NCBI RefSeq assembly: GCF_048269205.1
Contig: NZ_JBLXJC010000001.1
Location: 1,178,001 to 1,242,000, forward strand
From: Emcibacter sp048269205
GTDB lineage: Bacteria; Pseudomonadota; Alphaproteobacteria; Sphingomonadales; Emcibacteraceae
Direction of reading: 5' to 3'
Length of the DNA stretch: 64,000 nucleotides
Shown: positions 16,142-25,655 of the stretch, piece after piece
Numbering within the stretch: position 1 is the stretch's first letter
Layout of the letters: each line of letters opens with the position of its first letter
The notes under the pieces: model-generated
Databases searched by the model: none
What the model was told of the DNA's origin: nothing
The model's input: the letters and a program-made list of their open reading frames with translations, nothing else
Made by a program: the position numbers and the translations under genes

Positions 16142-17458
16142 ATGTATTTACAACGATTTATTTCTGCATTTTTTTTAGTTCTCTCTTCGGCGTTGGTCTT
16201 GTCATCCGTTCTTCCCGCTCAGGCAGCGGAAGATTTTAGCGCGTCGCCGCTGGGCAAATATATCACCGAAAACCCGGAAGAATTTGAACGGATCCGCGGT
16301 TTTGTTGCCGGACTCGCGGATTATATTGATGAACGCCTGGAAGAAACGCGCGTGGAGGCGCAGGCTCTTCCGGAGATTACCCCCTATACCAAATTCAAAA
16401 TGGGCAATGCGATGACTGTCAAGGCGCTGATCGCCTGCCAGGACCAGATGAAAGCCTTTGCCGAGGCAACCAACGCGGCCACTTACACGCCCCTTGCTGT
16501 CCTGACCTATAATATCGCCGGCCGGAACTGCCGGATGGCGGCGGGCAAAATAGCCCCCTATTTCAATGCCGACTATCCGACCATGTCGCTCTGGCAGCAG
16601 AGGATGACGCCGCTTCTGCGGTATCCCGCAGGCACGGACCGCGAAGAACGGAAGACTGTGCAAGAGGCCCTAGACGCCAGTATTGATGAGCGGTATGCCG
16701 ATCTGACAAATGGCAAGGCAAAAACGGCGGACACTGGCGAGAAAAAACCGGTCAGGATATCGCTGGACGAACAGGCCTATCCTCTGCCAAAAGAACCCTG
16801 GTCCTTCAACTGGAGCGAAATAGAGCAGATTCGAGCGCATGTGAAAGGCATGATGCAGAAATATGACCCGATGGCTCGCCAGAGCGACAAGCTTGAAGAA
16901 TGCCGGAAGATTGTCCAGACGGAGAGAAGCGCTTCCATGCTCTATAGGATGATTACACTCTGGCTTGGGCAATGTGCAAACGGACTTTTGCAGGTATCCG
17001 GTCGCAAATATGATGCTGATATCAACGAACTCGCCCGGAACTATTACAAAAAACTAATGGAACATGAGGCAAAGGTACAGGCCGCCAATGTGAATGAACT
17101 GCCTGCTTTGCCGGGCCAGCCCTATCAGTTTGTACCTGACGAGATTGAGGCCTATAAAAAATATATGGTCAAGGCGACACAGCAGTCGCTGATATTGATG
17201 GCCGGTCTTGAAGAAAGTTACAGCGGCATAAATTATAACCGGGAAATTTGTGTGGCCACCCAGACGGACAATCTGCGCACGGATATTGAAAACGGGCTGG
17301 TTAAGTCAAACTGGCAGAGTTTTATTCAGAAATTGCAGAGATGCGCCCGGAATATCGAGCGCTATAATAAACCGGCGGGCATGCCGCTTGTCGCCGCGCT
17401 GAAGGATTATATGGCGGCGCTGCAGGCCAAACAAAGCAAACCGCTGTTTGGTAACTGA
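16142..17458 (+). CDS. Secreted protein of unknown function with three cysteine-paired helical repeats
   Basis: A 438-residue exported protein. The signal peptide ends near residue 28 (PAQAAED). I do not recognise a family. The mature chain is predicted helical and shows a threefold pattern of cysteine pairs: Cys99/Cys130, Cys254/Cys278 and Cys370/Cys401. The second Cys of each pair starts a similar helix (CRMAAGKI, CANGLLQV, CARNIERY). Periplasmic disulfides closing three helical hairpins are likely. The ATG at 16142 has AGGGGA upstream; an upstream in-frame ATG at 16106 would spoil the signal peptide. A terminator follows. Confidence 0.75.
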   Translation: MYLQRFISAFFLVLSSALVLSSVLPAQAAEDFSASPLGKYITENPEEFERIRGFVAGLADYIDERLEETRVEAQALPEITPYTKFKMGNAMTVKALIACQDQMKAFAEATNAATYTPLAVLTYNIAGRNCRMAAGKIAPYFNADYPTMSLWQQRMTPLLRYPAGTDREERKTVQEALDASIDERYADLTNGKAKTADTGEKKPVRISLDEQAYPLPKEPWSFNWSEIEQIRAHVKGMMQKYDPMARQSDKLEECRKIVQTERSASMLYRMITLWLGQCANGLLQVSGRKYDADINELARNYYKKLMEHEAKVQAANVNELPALPGQPYQFVPDEIEAYKKYMVKATQQSLILMAGLEESYSGINYNREICVATQTDNLRTDIENGLVKSNWQSFIQKLQRCARNIERYNKPAGMPLVAALKDYMAALQAKQSKPLFGN

Positions 17459-17486
17459 CCGACAACAGCAGATCGAGGCGGTGGAT

Positions 17487-17512
17487 AAAAGGCGGGAGGT
17501 TCCCGCCTTTTT
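17487..17512 (+). terminator. Rho-independent terminator
   Basis: GGCGGGA and TCCCGCC flank a three-base loop and are followed by five T, 30 bases after the secreted-protein stop codon. Confidence 0.8.
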
Positions 17513-17559
17513 GATTCGTTCTCTCTTGCAGGATCAATATATCTGATAGATATTATTAC

Positions 17560-17577
17560 TTCGAACGATCGTTTGAA
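17560..17577. promoter_or_regulatory. Near-perfect 18-bp palindrome, probable operator of the acyl-CoA dehydrogenase operon
   Basis: TTCGAACGATCGTTTGAA is palindromic except for one base pair. It lies 58 bp before the ACAD start codon, with -10-like A/T stretches around it. TetR/AcrR-type regulators of fatty-acid operons bind dyads of this kind. No such regulator gene is in the window. Confidence 0.5.
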
Positions 17578-17634
17578 AATAATCCGCCGGAGTGATATTC
17601 TTTATGCAGCTTATATAGGGAAAAGGGAACCGAC

Positions 17635-18851
<1,217 letters not shown>

Positions 18852-18852
<1 letters not shown>

Positions 18853-19895
18853 TGTCCCGAGGGGTCAGTGAACTGGACGAGGAAAAGCTTGCTGGATACC
18901 TGGAGCAGCAGATGCCCGGCTTCATGGGGCCGCTGAAGGCTTCCAAATTTTCCGATGGCCAGTCCAACCCCACGTTTAAAATCGAGGCTGAAAGCGGCAC
19001 ATATGTGCTGCGCCGCAAGCCGCCGGGCGTGTTGCTGAAATCGGCCCATGCGGTGGACCGGGAATTCCGGGTCATTTCCGCCCTCCAGGGCACCGATGTG
19101 CCGGTGGCGACCCCCTATCACCTGTGTCAGGATGATGAGGTGATCGGCAGCTGGTTCTATATCATGAGCTTTGAAGACGGGCGTATCTTCTGGGACCCGA
19201 GCCTGCCGGAGATCAAACAAGAGGATCGTTGGGACTATTTCGATGAAATGAACCGGGTTATGGTGGCGATCCACGAGGTGGACCTGGAAAAGACCGGGCT
19301 CACAGACTATGGCGCGCCGGGCAATTATTTCGAGCGTCAGACCGGGCGCTGGTCAAAGCAATATGAGGCGAGTCGGACTGACAAGTTCGAGGCCATGGAG
19401 CATCTGATGACTTGGCTTCCGGAAAATATACCCACGGACGACGGCAGCATCAGCCTGATCCATGGCGATTACCGGCTCGATAATCTGATTTTCCACAAGG
19501 ACAAGCCGGAAATCATTGCCGTGGTCGACTGGGAGCTGTCGACACTCGGCCATCCGCTGGCAGACCTGTCCTATCAGTGCATGCAGTGGCGATTGCCCCG
19601 GGAATCCCCTGGTATTCGCGGACTGGGCGAGCTCAAGCGGGCCGAGATCGGCCTGCCCACCGAGGCGGAATATGTCCGGCAATATTGCGAACGCCGCGGG
19701 ATCGAGAAGATTGAGGGCTGGCCCTTCTATCTGGCGTTCAACTTCTTCCGGCTCGCCGCCATTGTCCAGGGAGTTTACAAACGAGCGCTGGACGGCAATG
19801 CCTCCAGCCAGAAAGCACATATGTTAGGGGCGCTAGTACCTGTAATTGCCCAATATGCCATTGACGTGATCAACAGGGGAGAAGAAATCAAATGA
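18852..19895 (+). CDS. Aminoglycoside phosphotransferase-like kinase (ACAD10/11 N-terminal type)
   Basis: A 347-residue protein of the APH fold. The catalytic loop LIHGDYRLDNLIF and the metal-binding VVDWELSTLGHPLADL are intact, and the N-lobe lysine is in LRRKPPGVL. In ACAD10/11-type systems this kinase phosphorylates 4-hydroxyacyl-CoA before the dehydrogenase acts, so this gene pair may handle 4-hydroxy acids. It overlaps ACAD by 1 bp and the SDR by 4 bp. Antibiotic resistance is not the likely role. Confidence 0.9.
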
Positions 19896-20665
19896 GCGCT
19901 TATGATTACAAGGGAAAAACCGTCCTGATTACCGGTGCCGGGTCTGGTATCGGCCGGGCGGCGGCGCTGGCTTTTGCCAAAGCCGGTGCAGAACTGGCCC
20001 TGTCCGATGTGGACCGTGATCCATTGACCGAAACCGTGCGCGAGGCTGAGGCGCTGGGCGCCACCGTGGCTCACTGCCTGTGCGACGTCAGGGACAAGGT
20101 GCAGGTGCAGAATATGATCGAAGGTTCCATCAGTGTTCTCGGCCGTATTGATGTGGCTGTCAACAACGCCGGGGTGGAGCATGAACTGCTTCCGATCTCC
20201 CAGTGTGATGATGAGCAGTGGCACCGGATTATCGATGTCAATCTCAAGGGGGTCTTTTACTGCCTGAAATATGAATTGCTGCATATGATTGAGCGCAATA
20301 AGGGGGGCGTTATTCTTAATGTGGCTTCTGTGGCGGGGATTTCCGGTGCGCCGCTGATGGGGCCCTATGCGGCCAGCAAGCACGGGGTTGTCGGGCTGAC
20401 CAAAACGGCAGCTGTAGAGAATGCACGCTTCAACATCCGGATCAATGCTATCTGCCCGGGTATGACCCACACGCCCATGGTGACCCGCTTCCGGAATGAG
20501 GAACAGGACAGGGCAACAGTTGACAAGGTTGTCGGGGCGGTGCCCATGCGGCGATTTGCCACAGTTGATGAGATTGTTAACGGCATCCTATGGGCCTGTG
20601 CGCCGGACAACAGTTTCTTGACGGGGCAGACCGTGGTACTGGATGGTGGCCTTACAGCCTCCTGA
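19892..20665 (+). CDS. Short-chain dehydrogenase/reductase
   Basis: A 257-residue classical SDR. The cofactor motif TGAGSGIGRAAALAF, NNAGVE, the catalytic Ser in NVASVAGISG and YAASKHG are in order, and the family ending LTGQTVVLDGGL is present. The Asp after the second strand (LSDVDRD) favours NAD. It is the third gene of the ACAD-APH-SDR operon and would oxidise a hydroxyacyl or related alcohol intermediate. It ends directly against the convergent lrp-type gene, with no gap. Confidence 0.92.
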   Translation: MSAYDYKGKTVLITGAGSGIGRAAALAFAKAGAELALSDVDRDPLTETVREAEALGATVAHCLCDVRDKVQVQNMIEGSISVLGRIDVAVNNAGVEHELLPISQCDDEQWHRIIDVNLKGVFYCLKYELLHMIERNKGGVILNVASVAGISGAPLMGPYAASKHGVVGLTKTAAVENARFNIRINAICPGMTHTPMVTRFRNEEQDRATVDKVVGAVPMRRFATVDEIVNGILWACAPDNSFLTGQTVVLDGGLTAS

Positions 20666-21151
20666 TCAGGTCCGAAATGGCACCACGGTGGTCTTGGTCA
20701 CGGTGCGCAGGGAGAAGTTGCTCTTGATCTGGCTGACGCCAGGCAGGGCGGTCAGCACGTCCATGTGCAGCCGCTCATAGTCGGAGGCGTCAGAGACAAT
20801 CACCCTAAGAAGATAGTCTGCATCCCCCGACATCAGGTAGCATTCCATGATCTGGGGGCATTCCTTTACTTTGACTTCGAATTCAGCCAGCTTTTCCTTG
20901 GTCTGTTTTTCCACTGTGATCTGGACAAAGACATTGTCCGGATAACCGGCGGCTGTCTGGTCCACAACGGCGGAATGGCCGGTAATGATGCCTTCTTCCT
21001 CCAGTGCCTTGACGCGCCTGAGGCAGGCGCTCTGGGACAGGCCGACCTTTTCCGCCAGGTCGGCATTGCTGATGCGCCCGTCTTCCTGTAGAATTTGCAG
21101 GATGGCAAGATCGATCTTGTCTAGCTGTATGTGGTCAAACTTCTGTCTCAT
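20666..21151 (-). CDS. Lrp/AsnC family regulator, probable regulator of ald
   Basis: A 161-residue regulator. The HTH lies at about 8-60 (LDKIDLAILQILQEDGRISNADLAEKVGLSQSACLRRVKALEEEGII) and a RAM/AsnC ligand domain follows (ECYLMSGDADYLLRVIVSD). The ATG at 21151 gives the normal N-terminus; the frame is open to 21232 but those residues are atypical. It is divergent from alanine dehydrogenase, the classical arrangement of AldR-type activators that sense alanine or other amino acids. Confidence 0.92.
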   Translation of the reverse strand: MRQKFDHIQLDKIDLAILQILQEDGRISNADLAEKVGLSQSACLRRVKALEEEGIITGHSAVVDQTAAGYPDNVFVQITVEKQTKEKLAEFEVKVKECPQIMECYLMSGDADYLLRVIVSDASDYERLHMDVLTALPGVSQIKSNFSLRTVTKTTVVPFRT

Positions 21152-21269
21152 AATTAGATATATACGCAATAATCTGCGAATAAACAAGTTTATCATGGCC
21201 TTCTTTGCAAGGACATGCGGTGGCTTTTGCATTATTCTTGCGTCTTCGCACAGGACAGGGAGAGATCAC
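21152..21269. promoter_or_regulatory. Divergent lrp-ald control region
   Basis: The 118-bp gap contains two similar, oppositely oriented elements: ACGCAATAAT near the lrp side and ATTATTCTTGCGT near the ald side. Paired sites of this kind suit an Lrp octamer wrapping the promoter. Confidence 0.4.
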
Positions 21270-22370
21270 ATGATTATCGGTGTGCCAAAAGAGATCAAGG
21301 TTCATGAGTATCGCGTCGGCCTGACGCCGGGAAGCGCCTCGGAATTTATCCGCAATGGCCACCAGGTATTTGTCCAGACTGCAGCTGGCGAAGGTATCGG
21401 CTTTACCGATGACGCCTACCGGGCTGTTGGTGCGGAAATCCTCTCCACTGCTGAAGAGGTTTTTGCCAAGGCGGAAATGATCGTCAAGGTCAAGGAGCCG
21501 CAGCTTAACGAATGCGCTATGCTGACCGAAAAGCACCTGCTGTTCACCTACCTGCATCTCGCCCCCGATCCTAAACAGACCGAGGCGCTGATGGCGTCTG
21601 GCTGTACCGCCATTGCCTATGAGACGGTGACGGACAAAGCCGGCGGCCTGCCGCTTCTGGCGCCCATGAGTGAAGTGGCCGGGCGTATGTCCATCCAGGC
21701 CGGGGCCCATGCCCTTGAGAAGGAAAAAGGCGGCCGTGGTCTTCTGCTCGGCGGTGTTCCCGGTGTGGCGCCGGCGAAAGTGGTGATTATCGGTGGTGGC
21801 GTATCCGGCATGAATGCAGCGGAAATCGCTGTCGGCATGGGTGCGGATGTGAGTATTTTCGATCGTAATATCGATGTGCTGCGCAAGCTGGATAACCGTT
21901 TCCAGAGCGCTGTGAAAACCCGCTTTTCCACCGGTCACGACCTGGAAGAGGCCGTGCTCGCTGCCGACCTGGTCATCGGTGCGGTTCTGGTGGCCGGTGC
22001 TGCGGCACCGAAGCTGGTGTCGGCTGAAATGGTGAAAAAGATGAAAGAAGGCGCGGTGCTGGTGGATATTTCCATCGACCAGGGCGGCTGTTTCGAGACC
22101 TCCCACGCCACGACCCATGCAGACCCCACCTTCATCGTTGACGGTGTGGTACATTATTGTGTGGCCAATATGCCCGGCGCGGTGGCCCGGACTTCCACCT
22201 TTGCCCTTAATAACGCCACCCTGCCGTTCGGGCTTGCGCTGGCCAACAAGGGCTGGAAGCAGGCGGTGGCCGATGACCCGCACCTTAAAAACGGAGTCAA
22301 TATCTCCGCAGGCCATGTGACTTACGAAGCCGTGGCCCGCGATCTGGGCAAGGAATATCATCCGATCTAG
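21270..22370 (+). CDS. ald: Alanine dehydrogenase
   Basis: A 366-residue NAD-dependent enzyme interconverting alanine and pyruvate plus ammonia. Motifs include MIIGVPKEIKVHEYRVGLTP, LFTYLHLAPD with the catalytic His, the Rossmann VVIIGGGVSGMNAAEIAVGMGADV and DISIDQGGCFETS. The ATG at 21270 with AGGGAGAG upstream gives the canonical start; the frame is open further upstream to 20985 only by chance. A terminator follows the gene. Confidence 0.97.
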   Translation: MIIGVPKEIKVHEYRVGLTPGSASEFIRNGHQVFVQTAAGEGIGFTDDAYRAVGAEILSTAEEVFAKAEMIVKVKEPQLNECAMLTEKHLLFTYLHLAPDPKQTEALMASGCTAIAYETVTDKAGGLPLLAPMSEVAGRMSIQAGAHALEKEKGGRGLLLGGVPGVAPAKVVIIGGGVSGMNAAEIAVGMGADVSIFDRNIDVLRKLDNRFQSAVKTRFSTGHDLEEAVLAADLVIGAVLVAGAAAPKLVSAEMVKKMKEGAVLVDISIDQGGCFETSHATTHADPTFIVDGVVHYCVANMPGAVARTSTFALNNATLPFGLALANKGWKQAVADDPHLKNGVNISAGHVTYEAVARDLGKEYHPI

Positions 22371-22395
22371 ACCGGACAGGATAACTGTTTGAAAC

Positions 22396-22423
22396 AAAAG
22401 GGAGGCATTGCCTCCCTTTTTTT
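22396..22423 (+). terminator. Terminator of ald
   Basis: An 11-bp perfect stem (AAAAGGGAGGC / GCCTCCCTTTT, loop ATT) runs into a T tract, about 25 bases after the ald stop. Confidence 0.9.
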
Positions 22424-22527
22424 GTTATTTTCATCTGAAACAGTACCAATTGTCCCTCATTTGTGTTTTATAGGGGCAAGGTAAAAACAGACTGCCCGCC
22501 AGGGCAGCATCATACGGACAGACGAGA

Positions 22528-24834
22528 ATGGCAGACGACAAGCTCAAAGAAACTTCCCTCAGATATCACTATGAGCCGGTGCCCGGCAAACTGGCCATCG
22601 TGCCGACCAAGCCGTTGGCTAACCAGCGCGACCTGGCCCGGGCCTATTCTCCGGGGGTGGCCTATGCCTGTGAGGCTATTGTCGAGGACCCGGCCGAGGC
22701 GGCGAACCTGACCATCCGCAGCAATCTGGTTGGTGTGGTGACCAACGGCACGGCGGTTCTGGGGCTCGGCGCCATCGGGCCTCTGGCGGCCAAGCCGGTA
22801 ATGGAAGGTAAGGCGGTCCTGTTCAAGAAGTTCGCCGGTATCAATGTCTTTGATATCGAAATCGATGAACGGGACCCGGAAAAATTGATCGATATTGTCG
22901 CCTCGCTGGAACCCACCTTCGGCGGTATCAATCTCGAAGACATCAAGGCGCCTGAGTGTTTCATTGTCGAGAAAGCCCTGAAAGAGCGGATGAATATCCC
23001 GGTTTTCCATGACGATCAGCACGGTACCGCCATTGTCGCCGGTGCCGCCATCTATAACGGCCTTCGTGTGGTCGGCAAGGAACTCAAGGACGTGAAGCTG
23101 GTCTCCACCGGCGGCGGTGCCGCTTCGCTGGCCTGTCTCGATGTGCTGGTCAGCATGGGGCTGCCGAAGGAGAATATCATCTTGGTGGATATCGAAGGGG
23201 TGGTCTACAAGGGGCGGAAAAAAGACATGAACCCCTATAAAGACCGCTATGCCGTCGAGACGGACATGCGGACCCTGGACGATGCCATCGGCGGGGCGGA
23301 TGTGTTTCTGGGGCTGAGTGCGCCGGGAATTCTCAAGAAGGAAATGGTCGCTAAAATGGCCGATCGGCCGTTTATTCTGGCCCTGGCCAATCCGACACCG
23401 GAAATCCTGCCTGCGGATGCGATGGAGGTGAGGCCCGATGCGGTGATCGCCACCGGTCGTTCCGATTATCCCAACCAGGTCAACAACGTGCTGTGTTTCC
23501 CGTTCCTGTTCCGCGGGGCGCTGGATGTTGGTGCCACCACCATCAACGAGGAAATGAAGGTAGCCTGCGTGAAGGCCATTGCCGATCTGGCCTATCGGGA
23601 AACGTCTGAACAGGTCGCCGATGCCTATCGGGGTGAAGAGCTGAAATTCGGGCCGGACTATATTATTCCCAAACCTTTTGATCCCCGCCTGATCCTGGAG
23701 GTCGCCCCGGCTGTGGCCAAGGCGGCCATGGAGTCCGGCGTGGCGACCCGGCCGCTGGCGGATATCGATGAATACCGGGAGAAGCTCGGCAACTTTGTGT
23801 TCCGATCGAATATGCTGCTGCAGCCGCTGCTTGAGGAAGCCAAGAGCCTGAAAAAACGGGTGATCTATGCGGAGGGGGAAAGCGAGTCCGTGCTTCGTGC
23901 CGTGCAGGCGGTTGTGGATGAGCAAATGGCCCATCCTATTCTAATCGGCCGCCCGGAAGTTGTGGCCCAGAGGATTGACAAGATGGGCCTGCGCCTGAAA
24001 CAGGGCGAGGACTTCGAACTGGTCAACCCGCAACAGGACGAGCGCTACCGGGAATACTGGCAGCTTTATCATTCCCTGGTCGGGCGCAAGGGGGTTTCCA
24101 TCGAGGCCGCCAGGACAATTGTCCGTACCAACACCACGGTGATTGCCGCCCTGGCGGTGCTCAGGGGCGAGGCGGATGCCATGATCTGCGGCAGCTATGG
24201 CCGTTTCGATTTTCATATTCGCTATATCATCGAGGTGATCGGCAAGCGCTGTGGATCGCAGGATATTTCCACTCTCAGCACCCTGATCCTGCCGCGTCAG
24301 ACTTTGTTCCTGGCCGATGCCTTCATGGGGTTGGACCCGACGGCGGACCAGATAGTGGAAACCACCATCGCCGCTGCCCGCAAGGTGGAGCAGTTCGGCC
24401 TCAAGCCCAAGATTGCTTTGCTGTCCCATTCCAATTTCGGTTCCTCCCGGGCGCCGTCCGCCCGCAAGATGCGGCAGGCGTCCCGTATCCTGAGAGATAA
24501 ATTCCCCGACATGGAAGTTGACGGGGAAATGCATGCGGCAGCGGCGCTGGATGAAGCCCTGCGCAATGAACTGATTACCGACAGCCGCCTCAAGGGGGCG
24601 GCCAACCTGCTGATCTTCCCGGATCTCGATGCGGCGAATATCTGCCTGGATATGGTCAAGAATATCGACAACGGTCTGCTCGTCGGGCCGATCCTTCTTG
24701 GCGCGGCCCAGTCAGCACATATCGTCACACCGGCTACCAGTGCGCGCGGCATCTTTAATATGACGGCCATTGCTGCCGTGGATGCCAAGAATAACGCGTC
24801 TCGGGAAGATGTGAAGCCGGGCGGGTCAGACTGA
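22528..24834 (+). CDS. maeB: NADP-dependent malic enzyme with C-terminal phosphotransacetylase-like domain
   Basis: A 768-residue hybrid. Residues 1-430 are a malic enzyme (ARAYSPGVAYACEAI, VFHDDQHGTAIVAGAAI, Rossmann VSTGGGAASLACL, ATGRSDYPNQVNNVL) that decarboxylates malate to pyruvate. Residues about 440-768 form a phosphate acetyltransferase-like domain (RVIYAEGESESVLRA ... LLVGPILLGAAQSAHIVTPATS), usually regulatory in MaeB. Length and layout are standard. A second, short malic enzyme without this domain lies at 60071-61330. Confidence 0.96.
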   Translation: MADDKLKETSLRYHYEPVPGKLAIVPTKPLANQRDLARAYSPGVAYACEAIVEDPAEAANLTIRSNLVGVVTNGTAVLGLGAIGPLAAKPVMEGKAVLFKKFAGINVFDIEIDERDPEKLIDIVASLEPTFGGINLEDIKAPECFIVEKALKERMNIPVFHDDQHGTAIVAGAAIYNGLRVVGKELKDVKLVSTGGGAASLACLDVLVSMGLPKENIILVDIEGVVYKGRKKDMNPYKDRYAVETDMRTLDDAIGGADVFLGLSAPGILKKEMVAKMADRPFILALANPTPEILPADAMEVRPDAVIATGRSDYPNQVNNVLCFPFLFRGALDVGATTINEEMKVACVKAIADLAYRETSEQVADAYRGEELKFGPDYIIPKPFDPRLILEVAPAVAKAAMESGVATRPLADIDEYREKLGNFVFRSNMLLQPLLEEAKSLKKRVIYAEGESESVLRAVQAVVDEQMAHPILIGRPEVVAQRIDKMGLRLKQGEDFELVNPQQDERYREYWQLYHSLVGRKGVSIEAARTIVRTNTTVIAALAVLRGEADAMICGSYGRFDFHIRYIIEVIGKRCGSQDISTLSTLILPRQTLFLADAFMGLDPTADQIVETTIAAARKVEQFGLKPKIALLSHSNFGSSRAPSARKMRQASRILRDKFPDMEVDGEMHAAAALDEALRNELITDSRLKGAANLLIFPDLDAANICLDMVKNIDNGLLVGPILLGAAQSAHIVTPATSARGIFNMTAIAAVDAKNNASREDVKPGGSD

Positions 24835-25026
24835 CCCGCTGCCGCCATACAGGGTGATCAGATGGCGGATCATCAGAATGGCAATCAGGATAAAGACGAA
24901 CTGCAGGCCGTTCCACGGAATGGTCCAGGCGCGGCCGATTTCCTTCGGTCTGCGGGCCATAATATTGGCAAGTCCTGTGAGGACCAGGCTGAGGGCCAGA
25001 AGGCTGTAAGTTGTGACGATATCCAT
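24826..25026 (-). CDS. Small hypothetical membrane protein
   Basis: A 66-residue protein with two predicted membrane helices (about 6-24 and 41-61) separated by a basic loop (ARRPKEIGRAWTIPWNG). It is convergent with maeB and overlaps its stop by 9 bp. The periodic hydrophobicity and the tidy loop support a real gene. No function is recognised. Confidence 0.6.
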   Translation of the reverse strand: MDIVTTYSLLALSLVLTGLANIMARRPKEIGRAWTIPWNGLQFVFILIAILMIRHLITLYGGSGSV

Positions 25027-25079
25027 GGATGCTCCGCAAACCGTTTCCCGGCTCTAGGTAAGCATCAGGGCGCACACTG

Positions 25080-25499
25080 TCAATATTGAATGATGAAACC
25101 AAACTGTCCGAGAGCCGGGGCGCGGTTCAGTGTCAGGGCAGGGTTGAATTCATGGCTTCCCGGCGGCGCATAGAGCTGGGGGTCAACCGTATGTTTGATT
25201 CCCCGTCCCACGAGAAAATAAATGCCTTTATTAATCTGATACCTTAATTTAATAACATAACTATTTGAAAAATAATTGTTATTATTTAATTCAAGGTCGC
25301 TGGATATGGTCAAACTATCCTTGTAACTGCTGCTCACCTGAAAGGACTGGGCCTCTTTGGCAGGCGCACGCAGGTACAGTTTCAGATCCTGGGAATGTGC
25401 TGTTCGGGGAAACAGGAAGATCACCACAATGAGGCCGGTCAGCAGAAAAAGACTGCTGAGATGAATGATGCCTCCATTGCAAACGGCGCTTCTTTCCAT
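25080..25499 (-). CDS. Hypothetical exported protein
   Basis: A 139-residue protein with a long basic-hydrophobic N-terminus ending in a signal-peptidase-like site (PRTAHSQDL, near residue 36). The mature part alternates polar and hydrophobic residues (YVIKLRYQINKGIYFLVGRGI) and ends FGFIIQY, as in small outer-membrane beta structures. Family not recognised. The frame could begin at an internal start nearer the hydrophobic core. It is divergent from ctaA. Confidence 0.5.
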   Translation of the reverse strand: MERSAVCNGGIIHLSSLFLLTGLIVVIFLFPRTAHSQDLKLYLRAPAKEAQSFQVSSSYKDSLTISSDLELNNNNYFSNSYVIKLRYQINKGIYFLVGRGIKHTVDPQLYAPPGSHEFNPALTLNRAPALGQFGFIIQY

Positions 25500-25548
25500 G
25501 TCAAAAAGTCTAGGTGTCGTCAGTTAAGGATTTATGATTTTTTGCTAA

Positions 25549-25564
25549 AACTTTAGCTAAAGTT
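25549..25564. promoter_or_regulatory. 16-bp perfect palindrome upstream of ctaA
   Basis: AACTTTAGCTAAAGTT is a perfect dyad in the divergent gap before ctaA, about 92 bp from its start codon. It has the form of a dimeric regulator site; the regulator is unknown. Confidence 0.4.
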
Positions 25565-25655
25565 AACCAGGCCGGTCCTCTGTCGTTTCAGGTTTTTTCT
25601 AACACCTTGAAAACAGAAAGGCGATAAGATAGGAACGTTGCAGAAAGGGATGGCC

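Noticed and set aside
21135..22397. Minus-strand ORF of 420 codons opposite ald
   Set aside because: Alanine dehydrogenase is unambiguous on the other strand, and the regulator gene overlaps the end of this ORF.
22510..23934. Minus-strand ORF of 474 codons opposite maeB
   Set aside because: Shadow of the malic enzyme frame. The product is His/Arg-rich without recognisable motifs.
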